From the NCBI RefSeq assembly GCF_021432085.1, contig NZ_CP090366.1, forward strand, positions 1,736,001-1,800,000: a DNA stretch of 64,000 nt, in the 5' to 3' direction. Every line of letters starts with the position of its first letter. Position 1 is the stretch's first letter. The stretch comes from Stutzerimonas kunmingensis. Lineage in GTDB: Bacteria > Pseudomonadota > Gammaproteobacteria > Pseudomonadales > Pseudomonadaceae. Below, piece after piece: positions 1 through 9,215 of the stretch. Both the position numbers and the translations under genes were made by a program. The notes below the pieces were generated by a model. That model saw nothing but the letters and a program-made list of their open reading frames with translations, did no database searches and was not told where the DNA came from.

Positions 1-1
1 C

Positions 2-751
2 CAGCGGCAGGGAACCGAGCTGGTGGTTACCGCGATAAACGAGATGAGCGCGACCGTACGTGACGTTGCGAGAAGCACCAGCGATGCCGCCGAACTCTCG
101 CAGCAGCTCAACGCCAACACTGCGCAAGGCCGGGCCGAAGTCGAGAGCACCATCGAGCTCATTCGCCAGCTGTCGAGTCAGGCCGATCAGACCGCAAGCA
201 TCATTGCGGACCTCAAGCGTGAGAGTGGTTCGATCTCGTCCGTGCTGGATGTGATCCGCGGCATTGCCGATCAGACCAATCTGCTCGCACTGAACGCGGC
301 TATCGAGGCGGCACGAGCAGGGGAGCATGGCCGCGGCTTCGCTGTCGTTGCGTCCGAGGTGCGTACGCTTGCCCAGAAGACGCAGGAATCCACCGGCAGC
401 ATTCAGGACATGATTGCCAATCTCCAGGGCGGGGCTGACCGGGCTGCGCGCTCGATGCAGGAGACGCTCGCCAAGGCTCAGACCGGCTCGAGCAACATCG
501 GCCGTGCCGGGGAGTTGCTGGCGGAGATTGCCGACGGCGTTTCTGCAATCAGTGATCGCAATCTGCAGATTGCCACGGCGGCGGAGGAGCAGAGCGCGGT
601 GGCCGAAGACATCAATCGCAACGTCGTCGAGATCAACGATGTCGCGATTCAGGTGAGCGCCGGTGCGGAGCAGACGGCGATGACCAGTCTGGAGCTTGCG
701 CGCCTGGCCGAGCAGCAACAGCAGCTCGTTGGTCGGTTCAAGGTCGCTTGA
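2..751 (+). CDS. Methyl-accepting chemotaxis protein, C-terminal part (5' truncated by window edge)
   Basis: This is the cytoplasmic signalling half of a chemoreceptor, which relays ligand sensing to CheA/CheW. The frame is open from base 2, so the start lies outside the window; the GTG at 23 is internal. The conserved hairpin tip is plain ([20 protein letters not shown], then [15 protein letters not shown]). It is flanked by long Ala/Ser/Glu-rich coiled-coil helices with the methylation-type heptads. The protein ends GRFKVA, without a CheR-tethering pentapeptide. The ligand domain and membrane segments are not in view, so the stimulus cannot be guessed. The family call is very secure. Confidence 0.95.
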   Translation, partial: QRQGTELVVTAINEMSATVRDVARSTSDAAELSQQLNANTAQGRAEVESTIELIRQLSSQADQTASIIADLKRESGSISSVLDVIRGIADQTNLLALNAAIEAARAGEHGRGFAVVASEVRTLAQKTQESTGSIQDMIANLQGGADRAARSMQETLAKAQTGSSNIGRAGELLAEIADGVSAISDRNLQIATAAEEQSAVAEDINRNVVEINDVAIQVSAGAEQTAMTSLELARLAEQQQQLVGRFKVA

Positions 752-817
752 CGCGTGCGCCTGCTGAGTTGAATCCGTAAGCCCCGGCCGCAGTTGGCCG
801 AGGTAGGGGGAGCCGAG

Positions 818-847
818 GGGCGCAGCCATACAGGCTGCGCCCTTCTT
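818..847. terminator. Bidirectional intrinsic terminator between convergent genes
   Basis: A 10-bp perfect stem GGGCGCAGCC / GGCTGCGCCC (818-827 and 833-842) with a 5-base loop is followed by a T-rich tract. It lies between the convergent chemoreceptor and TonB receptor genes and could end both transcripts. Confidence 0.75.
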
Positions 848-849
848 CG

Positions 850-2979
850 TTATAGCGTGATCGCTATGCCGGCCTGGAGGGTGCGGGGGGCGCCCGGGTA
901 GGCCCAGATGTTGCCCCAGGAGCGCTCTTCGTACTCTTCGTCGAACAGGTTGTTGAGGTTCAGGTTCAGGCGAACCCGTTCGGTCAGCGGGTAGTAGGCG
1001 AGCAGGTCGACGGTGGTGTAGGCGTCCATGTCGAACGCGGTGCTGGTGGCGCCGCCCTTGCGGTCGCCGACGTACTTGACGCCCATGCCAACGCCGAGCC
1101 CGGCCAGCGGACCTTCGGCGAATTCGTAGGTATCCAGCAAATTGAAGCTGTGGCGCGGCACGTTGGCCAGGCGCGTGCCGGTCGGCATCGAAGCGCTCGA
1201 GCTTTCGGTGACTTCGGCATCGACGTAGGCGTAGCCGCCGATCACGCGCCATTGCGGGGTGATGTTGCCGGCCACGCTAATGTCGAAGCCGCGGCTGCGC
1301 GCTTCGCCGGCGGCGACCTGGTAGTTGCTGTCGACCGGATCGCTAGTCAGCACGTTTTCCTTGGTGATGTGGAACAGCGCCGCGGTGACGCTGAGGTCGT
1401 GCTCCGGCAGCTCGTACTTGATACCGACTTCGTGGGCGATGCCTTTTTCCGGGTCGAACGCCTGGCTGCTGCGGTCGGCGCCGCGGTTGGGCTTGAACGA
1501 GCGTGAGGTGTTGGCGTAGACGGCCAACTCCTCAGTGAGGTCGTAGATCAGCCCGAAACGCGGGGAGACGGCGTTATGCGCCTGGTTCCAGCTGCCGGCG
1601 GGGGTGAGCTTGTTTTCATAGCGCTGCTCGAAGCGTTCCAGACGCGCGCCGACCTGCGCTGTCAGGCGCTCGGTGAGGGCGATCTGGTCCTGCAGGAAGA
1701 ACGCGTAGGACTTCAGGTTCTCGTCATCGTAGGTCGTGGTGCGGGTCAGCGCCGGCAGCGGCTGGCCGTAGACCGGATCATAGAGGTCGATCGGGAAGTC
1801 GCTGGTCGCACCACCCGAGCGATCGATCTGGGAGTCGTAGTTGAAGTCGTCGAATTCCACACCGAGCAGCAGCGTGTGGGCCAAGCCCGCTGCATCGAAG
1901 TGACCCTCCAGATTGGCCTGCACAGCCAGGTCGTTCCAGTTCAGCCAGCGCTCGCTGTAGTTGCGTCCTACCGTGCGGCCATCGGCGGCCAGGCCATTGT
2001 TCTCCACCGCGCCGCCGTCCAGGCTACCGTCGAGGTACTGGATGCCGCCGCGCAGCATCCACTGGCTATCCAGCTGGTGCTCCAGGCGCAGTTGCGTGGT
2101 GGCGTTCTGGTTGGTCAGCTTGCCGGCACTTTCCTCCCCGAGGAAGCGTTCGCGCGACAGGTCGCCGGCCTGGTTGGGGTAGCGGGTAAGACCACGGTCC
2201 ATGGGGTGGCGGTTGTGCAGATAGTCGCCTTCGAGGATCAGCGCGGTGTCGTCGCTGAGCTGCCAGCGCAGCACTGGCGCGATGTTGTAGCGCTCACTTT
2301 CGACGTGATCGCGGAAGCTGTCGCTGCCTTCGGCGACCAGGTTGAGGCGATAGGTAAACGCGGCGCTCTCGTCCAGTGCCCCGGTGGTGTCCAGTGTGCC
2401 GCGGCGCAGGCCGTCGGTGTTCACCTGACTGCCGAGTACCGTGCGCCGCTCCGCCTGCGGCTGCTTGCTGACGATGTTGAAGGTGCCGCCCGGATCGCCG
2501 CGACCGTACAGCATCGAGGCCGGGCCGCGTAGCACCTCGATGCGCTCCAGCGTGCTGGCGTCGGGCATGTTGGGGTAGCCGCGGTTCACCGCGAAGCCGT
2601 TGCGGTAGAACTCCTGGGTGCTGAAGCCGCGCACCAGGAATTCGGTCAGGCCCTGGCCGCCGAAGTTGTTGCCACGTTCCACCCCACCGGCGTAATCGAG
2701 CGCATCTTCCAGGCGCGTTGCGCCGATGTCTTCGACGACCTGCGCCGGGACTACGCTGATCGACTGCGGGGTTTCGTGGATCGCGGTGTCGGTTCGGGTG
2801 GCGCTGGCCGAGCGGGTTGCCCGGTAGCCCTGCACAGGCCCGTCGGCGCGCTCGGCTGATGCGGTGACCTGCATCTCCTCCAGTGCCAGCGGTTCAGCAG
2901 GCGGTTCGTCGTTGGCCAAAACCACGGCAGGGCAGGTGAGGGCTGGAATCGCGAGCATCGGGAGGAGAAGGCGCCGCAT
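850..2979 (-). CDS. TonB-dependent siderophore receptor
   Basis: Outer-membrane gated barrel that imports a ferric siderophore using TonB-ExbBD energy. I start at the ATG at 2979 (MRRLLLPMLA), which has an AAGGA ribosome site; it gives a clean signal peptide ending near VVLA. The frame also runs to 3027, but that start would bury the signal peptide. After it come a short TonB-box-like stretch (EEMQVTASA), the plug domain (IHETPQSISVVPAQ, then LRGPASMLYGRGDPGG) and a 22-strand-type barrel ending in a C-terminal aromatic pattern (AGIAITL). At about 709 residues it has the usual length without a signalling extension. No siderophore biosynthesis or sigma/anti-sigma pair is adjacent, so the ligand is unknown and it may import a xenosiderophore. 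A Fur-like site precedes it. Confidence 0.93.
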   Translation of the reverse strand: MRRLLLPMLAIPALTCPAVVLANDEPPAEPLALEEMQVTASAERADGPVQGYRATRSASATRTDTAIHETPQSISVVPAQVVEDIGATRLEDALDYAGGVERGNNFGGQGLTEFLVRGFSTQEFYRNGFAVNRGYPNMPDASTLERIEVLRGPASMLYGRGDPGGTFNIVSKQPQAERRTVLGSQVNTDGLRRGTLDTTGALDESAAFTYRLNLVAEGSDSFRDHVESERYNIAPVLRWQLSDDTALILEGDYLHNRHPMDRGLTRYPNQAGDLSRERFLGEESAGKLTNQNATTQLRLEHQLDSQWMLRGGIQYLDGSLDGGAVENNGLAADGRTVGRNYSERWLNWNDLAVQANLEGHFDAAGLAHTLLLGVEFDDFNYDSQIDRSGGATSDFPIDLYDPVYGQPLPALTRTTTYDDENLKSYAFFLQDQIALTERLTAQVGARLERFEQRYENKLTPAGSWNQAHNAVSPRFGLIYDLTEELAVYANTSRSFKPNRGADRSSQAFDPEKGIAHEVGIKYELPEHDLSVTAALFHITKENVLTSDPVDSNYQVAAGEARSRGFDISVAGNITPQWRVIGGYAYVDAEVTESSSASMPTGTRLANVPRHSFNLLDTYEFAEGPLAGLGVGMGVKYVGDRKGGATSTAFDMDAYTTVDLLAYYPLTERVRLNLNLNNLFDEEYEERSWGNIWAYPGAPRTLQAGIAITL

Positions 2980-3022
2980 CGAATGATCCTTGATGGAAGG
3001 GAGCGAGGGCGGGCATCCTAAT

Positions 3023-3041
3023 CTCAACGAAAACTATTATC
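3023..3041 (-). promoter_or_regulatory. Candidate Fur box upstream of the TonB receptor
   Basis: On the minus strand GATAATAGTTTTCGTTGAG matches about 11 of 19 positions of the classical Fur consensus, including the first six. It lies 44-62 bases before the receptor start. The match is moderate, but the position and the regulated gene type fit iron repression. Confidence 0.5.
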
Positions 3042-3206
3042 AAATAGAAGGTAATCTCAACTGCTGTGCGCTATCGCTGGTTGCGACAGGGCGCAGTGGG
3101 CGCAGGTGAGATCGAGTGAGCGGCGGCAGGCACTCAGTACTTCGCGCTGCGCGGATGAGCTGGGCTGGCAAGCGGCACGGCATCACCTCTGGCGGCTGCT
3201 CGGCGC

Positions 3207-4750
3207 TCAGGCCGAGGCCAGGACGACGCGGTCGCGGCCGGCTCTCTTCGCCTGGTACAGCGCTTCGTCCGCGGCCTTGAAAGTCGCGTCGGAGGACGCA
3301 TAGCGGTCACTGCAGGCGATGCCGATGGAGGCTGTTACCGGTGCGCCGGTCGGGCTTGCGGTTTGCCGCAGGCGGGAGAGCAGGCGCTCGGCGGCGATAC
3401 CCGCACCGCTGGCGTCCGTTTCGGGCAGCAGCATGAGGAATTCTTCGCCACCCATGCGGCACAGCACGTCAGTGGGGCGCGAGCATTCCTTCATGATTTC
3501 GGCGAGAAAGCGCAGCACCGCGTCGCCCACGTCATGGCCGTGCTGGTCGTTGACCTGTTTGAAGTGATCGATATCCAGCGTCACTGCCGCGTAGCGCTGG
3601 TCGAGCAGGTCGAACTGTTTGAGGGCCAGCTCGAGGCCGCGGCGGTTACGCAGGCCGGTCAGCGGGTCGGTCATGGACGCCGCTTCCAGTGCGCCCATCT
3701 TCTGCTGCAGCAGGGAGACGCCTGCGAGCATCGCGACCTTCAATCGCGAGACCTCGAAATACCAGGAGTTGACCATCGAAATACGACTGGCTGCCTCCGG
3801 TGCGCCCCAGTGTTCGGCGGTATCGGCCAGGGCGCGAATGGGCCGGGAGATGAGTATGGACAGCCACCAGAACACCGCGAGCGAGATAAGCGTGAACGGT
3901 ACCGCGTTGAGCAGCGTGGTCCGCGCCAGTTGTTCGAGCTTCGCGGTGATGGCTGCGGTCGGACGCTGGGCGATGATGCCCCAGCCGGTGCTCTGCATGG
4001 GCGCGAAGCCGGCGAGCATGTCCACGCCGAGCGTATTGATGACGCGCTGGCTGCCCTCCTGGCCCGACAGCACCTGCCGGACCACCGCATTGCTCGATAC
4101 GTTCTGGCCGACCCGCTTGCCGTCTTCGTGGAAGATCAGTCGGCCCTGTGTGTCGACCACGTACAGGTAGGAGCCGTCGCGGTAGTAATGCACCCCCAGC
4201 AGGCCGTGCAGTGCGTTGCGCTCGCGCAGGAACAGCGAGGCGCTGATATAGCCGAGGTAGCTGCCATCGGGGGCGAAGATGGGGTGGGTCACCGCGATCA
4301 GGTAGGTACCGTCGGTGGCAACGTAAGGATCGCTGGTCAGCGGCTTGCGCTCTTTCAGCGCGCGTGTCGCGCCTACGCTATTGACCTTGAGACCGACCAG
4401 ACCGGTGCTTTCCGGTGAGGCCGAGACGATCTCCCCGGCGGCGCTGACGATCACGGCCCGGCTGAACTGCTCGCTCTTGAGCTTGAGCCGTTCGGTCTCG
4501 CTGTCCCGCGCTCATCGAAGCGCGTCGACAGCACCTCTGCCGCGTAAGCCAGTTCGCGACGGCTGTTGAGAAAGAACTGATCGGTGGTGTCGGCGAGCTT
4601 GCGCGCATAGGCCCGGTTTGCCTCCAGAGTCTGCTCGAACAACTGTTCGCGCTGTGAGCTGTAGCCGGCGAAGAAGCTGTTACCGAAGGTCAGCAGGCCG
4701 GCGACGAGTGCCAGCAGCAGCGTGAGTTTCTGTAGATCCAGCCGGGACAT
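3207..4750 (-). pseudogene. Diguanylate cyclase with Cache sensor, frameshifted
   Basis: Membrane sensor that would make cyclic-di-GMP from two GTP. The N-terminal part (4750 down to about 4505) has a start ATG with GGAGAA upstream, a first membrane helix (LTLLLALVAGLLTFG) and the beginning of a periplasmic sensor. The C-terminal part carries the rest of a double-Cache domain, a second helix (PFTLISLAVFWWLSI), a HAMP-like linker and a GGDEF domain. The active-site motif is GGEEF, with the inhibitory RxxD site (RPTD) five residues upstream. The two parts are in different frames. The break falls at the GGG run at 4505-4507; one extra G would rejoin ..FDERG to DSETERLK.. . It is either a true pseudogene or a homopolymer sequencing error. 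All catalytic residues are intact. Confidence 0.85.
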
Positions 4751-5107
4751 GAAGCGCGATTCTCCGAATGCGTGCTTGGCGTGCGCCAATGGAGGTTGCT
4801 GTCGGGGCTTCAGGCAAGCGGAAGCCAAAGGGCTGGGAATGATACAGGCAGCGCGCGGCTGACGAGTGGCTTCTCATACATATAGAGCTGGCGGCCTGCT
4901 CTGGATCAATCGCCTGCTGCCGGTACAACTATCGCAGTATGGCAAATGAGAGGTGCGGGTGTTCTTCCTGATCTGGGCGGCCGCTCGGGCTCCATGTGCT
5001 GTGGCGGCCGGCGCAGCTCGGCTGAGCCGATAACTGGCGCTGCCTTGTCTGGCTCTGCCTGTGCTGAACGTGATGGTTGTTGCCCTGGGCGGGGGTGAGC
5101 TGACTAC
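4751..5107. other. Noncoding, about 360 bases
   Basis: Upstream region of the diguanylate cyclase. I see no gene-like reading frame, repeat or strong promoter motif here. Confidence 0.5.
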
Positions 5108-5142
5108 GAAACAGGCCCGCTGATGCGGGCCTGTTTCATTCG
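5108..5142. terminator. Intrinsic terminator after the monooxygenase gene
   Basis: Perfect 13-bp stem GAAACAGGCCCGC / GCGGGCCTGTTTC (5108-5120, 5125-5137) with a TGAT loop and A/T-rich flanks on both sides. It sits just beyond the stop of the minus-strand monooxygenase. Confidence 0.85.
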
Positions 5143-5158
5143 AGCTAGCCGATGCGGT

Positions 5159-7039
5159 TCAGCCCTGGTGATAGCTCGGCGCAAGCTTGTAGACCGAGGT
5201 ATCCAGCCCCTCGAAGCGCGCCTTCAGCTGCAGTGCCAGGTACAGCGAGTAGTGCCGTGACTGGTGCAGGTTGCCACCGTGGAACCAGAGGTTCTGCTGC
5301 TGCGTGGGCTTCCACATGTTGCGCAGCTCGCCTTCGTACGGACCCGGGTCCTTGGTGGTGCCGGAACCGAGGCCCCAGCAGCGCCCGACCTTGTCCGCGA
5401 CGTCCTGGGAGATCAGCCGCGCCGCCCAGCCGTTCATGGAACCGTAGCCGGTGGCGTAGACGATCAGATCGGCCGGCAGGCGGCTGCCATCGTTGAGCAC
5501 CACGGCATCCGGCTCGATGTGGTCGACACTGAGCCCGGGCCCGCTCTTCAGCTTGATGGTGCCGTCGGCGATCAGCTCGCAGGCGCCGACGTCGATGTAG
5601 TAGCCCGATCCGCGGCGTACGTACTTGAGGAACAGGCCGGATTCGTCATCGCCGAAGTCGAGCATGAAGCCCGCTGCAGCCAGGCGGTCGTAGAAGGCCT
5701 TGTCGCGTTCCTTGACCTGCTCGAAGGCCTGGCGATGGAACTGCGGCAGCACCTTGTAGGGGATCGAGGCGAACAGCATGTCGGCCTTGTCGGTGGTCAG
5801 TCCGCTTTCGACCGCATCCTCCGAATAGAGCGGGCCGAAGACCACTTCCATCAGCGTGTCGGAGCGCACGATATGGGTGCTGGAGCGCTGCACCATGGTG
5901 ACGTCCGCGCCGTTCTCCACCAGGTCCGCACAGATATCGTGGGCCGAGTTGTTGGCACCGATGACCACCGCGCGCTTGCCGCGCCAGGCGTCGCCGCCGG
6001 GATGCTGGCTGGAATGGTGCTGCTGGCCGGCAAAGGTTTCCGCACCCGGATAGACCGGCACGTTGGGCACACCGGACATGCCGGTGGCGAGGATCAGCTG
6101 CGCGGGCTTGAGGGTCATCGGTTTGCCATCGCGCAGCACTTCGACCGTCCAGCGGCCCTCGGCTTCGTCGAAGCTGGCCTTCACGCATTCGGTTTTCGCC
6201 CAGTAGTTCAGCTCCATGACCTTGGCGTACATCTCCAGCCAGTCGCCGATCTGGTCCTTGGGTGTGAAGATTGGCCAATGGTCGGGGAAGGGCAGGTAGG
6301 GCATGTGGTCGTACCAGACCGGATCGTGCAGGCACAGCGACTTGTAGCGCCCGCGCCATTGATCGCCGGGGCGCTCGGCCTTGTCGACGATCAGCGTCGG
6401 CACGCCGAGGCGCTTGAGCCGCGCGCCGAGGCCGAGGCCGCCCTGGCCGCCGCCGATGACCAGGCAATAGGGCTGTTCCGTGATGCCCAGCGCGGCTTCC
6501 TCGTCGCGGCGCTTTTCCAGCCAGTTGCGCTTGTCGGCCAGGCCGTGGCCGTGTTCGGCGCCCAGTGGCCGGCGGCGTCCGAGCGGTTCCTCGTGCCCCT
6601 TCAGCTCGCGCATGGTGGTCAGCAGCGTCCAGCACAGGCCGTCCTTCAGACGCACATAACCCTTGCCGCGGGCGACGTCGGTTTCCAGGCTGATCCAGCC
6701 TTCGAGCACGCCGTCGGTCAGGCTCGCTTCGCCTTCGAGCTTCCAGTTGTCCGGCCGGGTGGCTTCCAGGCGGCTTTCCAGCATGTCACGAATGTCGGCC
6801 TTGCCTTCGAGGGTGATCAGGTTCCAGCTGAACAGCACCAGGTCACGCCAGTGGCAGTCGTCGGCGAATAGCTCAAGGGTGCCATCGACGTCGCGTTGCG
6901 CCAGGCGCTGGCCGAGGCGTTCGACCCAGGCGGCCAGTTGTTCGGTGGGCGAGCGGGTGTCGGTGGTCTGGCGGTCACCGCCGAGGTCGCTGCCGTTATC
7001 GGTTTTCAGATCGAACGGAACGTCGTTGCTGGGACGCAT
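5159..7039 (-). CDS. Flavin-containing monooxygenase with N-terminal NTF2/SnoaL-like domain
   Basis: FAD/NADPH enzyme, about 626 residues, expected to oxygenate a small ketone or heteroatom substrate. The N-terminal 150 residues form an NTF2/SnoaL-like alpha+beta domain (GTLELFADDCHWRDL). Next comes the FAD Rossmann motif (VIGGGQGGLGLGARLKRLGV), a YDHMPYLPFPDHW substrate-pocket segment typical of these oxidoreductases, and the NADPH motif (VVIGANNSAHDICADL). I take the ATG at 7039 because AGGAGA lies nine bases before it; the frame also opens at 7057. The gene is divergent from a sigma-54 activator and preceded by a -24/-12-like motif, so substrate-induced expression through that activator is likely. 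The substrate is unknown. Confidence 0.85.
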   Translation of the reverse strand: MRPSNDVPFDLKTDNGSDLGGDRQTTDTRSPTEQLAAWVERLGQRLAQRDVDGTLELFADDCHWRDLVLFSWNLITLEGKADIRDMLESRLEATRPDNWKLEGEASLTDGVLEGWISLETDVARGKGYVRLKDGLCWTLLTTMRELKGHEEPLGRRRPLGAEHGHGLADKRNWLEKRRDEEAALGITEQPYCLVIGGGQGGLGLGARLKRLGVPTLIVDKAERPGDQWRGRYKSLCLHDPVWYDHMPYLPFPDHWPIFTPKDQIGDWLEMYAKVMELNYWAKTECVKASFDEAEGRWTVEVLRDGKPMTLKPAQLILATGMSGVPNVPVYPGAETFAGQQHHSSQHPGGDAWRGKRAVVIGANNSAHDICADLVENGADVTMVQRSSTHIVRSDTLMEVVFGPLYSEDAVESGLTTDKADMLFASIPYKVLPQFHRQAFEQVKERDKAFYDRLAAAGFMLDFGDDESGLFLKYVRRGSGYYIDVGACELIADGTIKLKSGPGLSVDHIEPDAVVLNDGSRLPADLIVYATGYGSMNGWAARLISQDVADKVGRCWGLGSGTTKDPGPYEGELRNMWKPTQQQNLWFHGGNLHQSRHYSLYLALQLKARFEGLDTSVYKLAPSYHQG

Positions 7040-7165
7040 GGTGGTTCTCCTGGTCATTGTTGTTATTCACGGGGATACCGTGCTTGCAGGAGAGCAAGCG
7101 GCGGGCCAGCAACCGGCGCGCCGCGTCGTATCTGGCCTGGAGTCGTATCGGGACTGCCCGGTCGA

Positions 7166-7180
7166 GCGTGCGCTGTGCCA
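7166..7180 (-). promoter_or_regulatory. Candidate sigma-54 (-24/-12) promoter for the monooxygenase gene
   Basis: On the minus strand TGGCACAGCGCACGC keeps the invariant GG at -24 and GC at -12 with exact spacing; the TT before the GC is replaced by AC. It lies about 127 bases before the start codon and faces the monooxygenase gene. Confidence 0.45.
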
Positions 7181-7206
7181 TCGCCAGTACGGCGGGGGTG
7201 ACACTC

Positions 7207-7224
7207 TGTACCAGCCGTGGCACA
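7207..7224. promoter_or_regulatory. Palindrome, candidate enhancer site of the sigma-54 activator
   Basis: TGTACCA-GCCG-TGGCACA is a 7-4-7 inverted repeat with one mismatch. A further half-site TGTGCCA lies at 7174-7180. It sits upstream of the candidate -24/-12 motif, where an activator of this class would bind. Confidence 0.35.
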
Positions 7225-7296
7225 GCATGCGGCGGCCGGGCGATTGGCCTATGCTGGGCGCGAAACCGCCTCGAAACATCGCGGAGAACAACAAGA

Positions 7297-9183
7297 ATGA
7301 CCTCTCGCCTCAGTCAGCACGCGCACCAGGTCCTCAGCTTCGGTGACGGCACGTCCGCCAGCCAGGGCCCGGCTGCCGATCCCGCCATTGCGCGTTCCTG
7401 GCGCCGTTGCCTGGAGCAGCATCAGCTCGACCCCACCAGCCCGCGCGCGCCCTGCGTGATCGAGAGTCCGCGGCTCAATGAGCATCGCGAGCGGCTGGAC
7501 CGGGTTATCGCCGTCGCCCACTGGCAGATGAACAGCCTGCACCAGCAGCTGGGCAGCAGCGGCCACGCGGTACTGCTGACCGACGCCAGCGGCGTGGTGA
7601 TCGACAGCGTGGCGGATCAGGCCGAGCGCGCGGAATTCCAGCGCGCCGGGCTCTGGCTCGGTGCGGTGTGGAACGAGGCGACCGAGGGCACCAATGGCGT
7701 CGGCCTGTGCCTGCTGGAGCGCCAGGCGCTGACCATTCGGCGTGACGAGCACTTCCGAGGTCGGCACGCAGCACTGACCTGTTCGGCGAGCCCGGTGTTC
7801 GATGCCGAAGGCGGTTTGCTTGCCGTACTCAATGTGTCGTCGGCGCGTGAAGACCTGTCGCGCCAGCGGCGTTTTCACACCATGGCGCTGACCAACCTGT
7901 CGGCCAAGCTCATCGAAAGCTGTTTCTTCCTGCAGCACTGCGAGGGCAACTACCTGCTGCGCTTCCATGCCCAGCCCGAATACATCGGCCTGCTCAGCGA
8001 AGGCCTGCTGGCCTTCGATGGCGAGGGACGGATCACCGCGATCAACGAAACCGCGCTCAACCTGCTCGCCAGTAGCCGCGAGGCGCTATTAGGCCGGCCC
8101 TTGGAAACTGTGCTCGATGTGCGTCTGGATCAGTTGCTGGAGCGTGCGCGACCGCAGCCGGGGGCTTGCTGGCCCTTGCATGCCCATGACGGTCAGCGGC
8201 TGTTCTGCCAGCTGCGCGGGCCGCAGCTGCGCGTGGTTGCTGCGCCGCGCCAGGAGCCGGCCGATGTGCCGGGCCTGTGCCTGCTCGATCCGTCAATGCG
8301 CACCGGTTTCAGCCGTGCGCTGAAGGTGCTCGAGCGGGACGTGCCGGTGTTGCTGCAAGGTGAGACCGGCACCGGCAAGGAGGCATTCGCCAGCGCACTG
8401 CATCGCGCCAGCAGCCGCGCCGGTCGGCCGTTCGTGGCACTCAATTGCGCGGCGATTCCCGAGACGCTGATCGAAAGCGAACTGTTCGGCTATCGCGGCG
8501 GCAGTTTCACCGGCGCGCGGCGCGAGGGCATGGTCGGCAAGCTGGAGCAGGCCAACGGCGGGATTCTCTTTCTCGACGAGATTGGTGACATGCCGCTGGC
8601 GCTGCAGACGCGCTTGTTGCGGGTGCTGGAGGAACGCAAGGTCACCGCGCTGGGGGCTGCCGCGCCGACCGAACTGAATATCCGCCTGATCAGCGCCAGT
8701 CATCACGACCTGCGCGCGCTGGTTGTCGGCGGCGCGTTCCGCGAAGACCTGTATTACCGCCTTGGCGGGCTGATGATTGCGTTGCCACCGTTGCGCGAGC
8801 GCAGCGACAAGGCTGCGCTGCTCGATCACCTGCTGGCGGAAGAAGCGCAAGGCGAATCGATCTGTCTCGAGCCGGCCGCGCGGCAAGCCTTGCTGCGCTA
8901 CAGCTGGCCGGGCAACGTGCGGCAGCTGCGCAATCTGCTGCGCACGTTGGTGGCGCTGAGCGAGCAGGGGCGCATTGGGCTGGACGACGTGCTTCCCGTG
9001 CTGCCGGCCGAAATGGGCAAGGTCGAGGCACCTCGTGACCCGCTGCAGTCGGCCGAGCGCGAGGCCCTGCTCACGGTGCTACGCGAACGGCACTGGCAGG
9101 TCAGTCGGGTGGCGGAACAGCTGGGGATCAGTCGCAATACGCTCTATCGCAAGCTGCGCAAACACGGCATCTCGCGTAACTGA
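7297..9183 (+). CDS. Sigma-54-dependent activator, AcoR type
   Basis: Enhancer-binding transcription activator of about 628 residues. I start at the ATG at 7297, with GGAG 11 bases upstream; the open frame reaches 7057. The N-terminal GAF-type sensor has the AcoR-family signature LGAVWNEATEGTNGVG and a second stretch RGRHAALTCSASPVFDAEG. A PAS-like segment follows (EGLLAFDGEGRITAINE). The AAA+ domain has Walker A GETGTGKE, the sigma-54 contact loop as GSFTGA instead of GAFTGA, and Walker B ILFLDEIGD. A Fis-type HTH closes the protein (VAEQLGISRNTLYRKL). Its likely target is the divergent monooxygenase gene. The effector is probably a ketone or alcohol, but the sequence does not show which. 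Confidence 0.9.
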   Translation: MTSRLSQHAHQVLSFGDGTSASQGPAADPAIARSWRRCLEQHQLDPTSPRAPCVIESPRLNEHRERLDRVIAVAHWQMNSLHQQLGSSGHAVLLTDASGVVIDSVADQAERAEFQRAGLWLGAVWNEATEGTNGVGLCLLERQALTIRRDEHFRGRHAALTCSASPVFDAEGGLLAVLNVSSAREDLSRQRRFHTMALTNLSAKLIESCFFLQHCEGNYLLRFHAQPEYIGLLSEGLLAFDGEGRITAINETALNLLASSREALLGRPLETVLDVRLDQLLERARPQPGACWPLHAHDGQRLFCQLRGPQLRVVAAPRQEPADVPGLCLLDPSMRTGFSRALKVLERDVPVLLQGETGTGKEAFASALHRASSRAGRPFVALNCAAIPETLIESELFGYRGGSFTGARREGMVGKLEQANGGILFLDEIGDMPLALQTRLLRVLEERKVTALGAAAPTELNIRLISASHHDLRALVVGGAFREDLYYRLGGLMIALPPLRERSDKAALLDHLLAEEAQGESICLEPAARQALLRYSWPGNVRQLRNLLRTLVALSEQGRIGLDDVLPVLPAEMGKVEAPRDPLQSAEREALLTVLRERHWQVSRVAEQLGISRNTLYRKLRKHGISRN

Positions 9184-9215
9184 ACCGGCGGACGCCGATG
9201 CCCGCCGTCAGTGGG

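Noticed and set aside
1576-2532. Long frame (318 codons) antisense to the TonB receptor, and similar Arg/Ala/Gln-rich antisense frames over the monooxygenase, mutS, MBOAT, LOG, dinG and mrp genes
   Set aside because: They mirror high-GC codon bias of the real genes, have no ribosome sites and no recognisable domains.
7218-7230. TGGCAC..TGC as a + strand sigma-54 promoter for the activator gene
   Set aside because: The GG-GC spacing is two bases too short, and sigma-54 promoters do not tolerate that.
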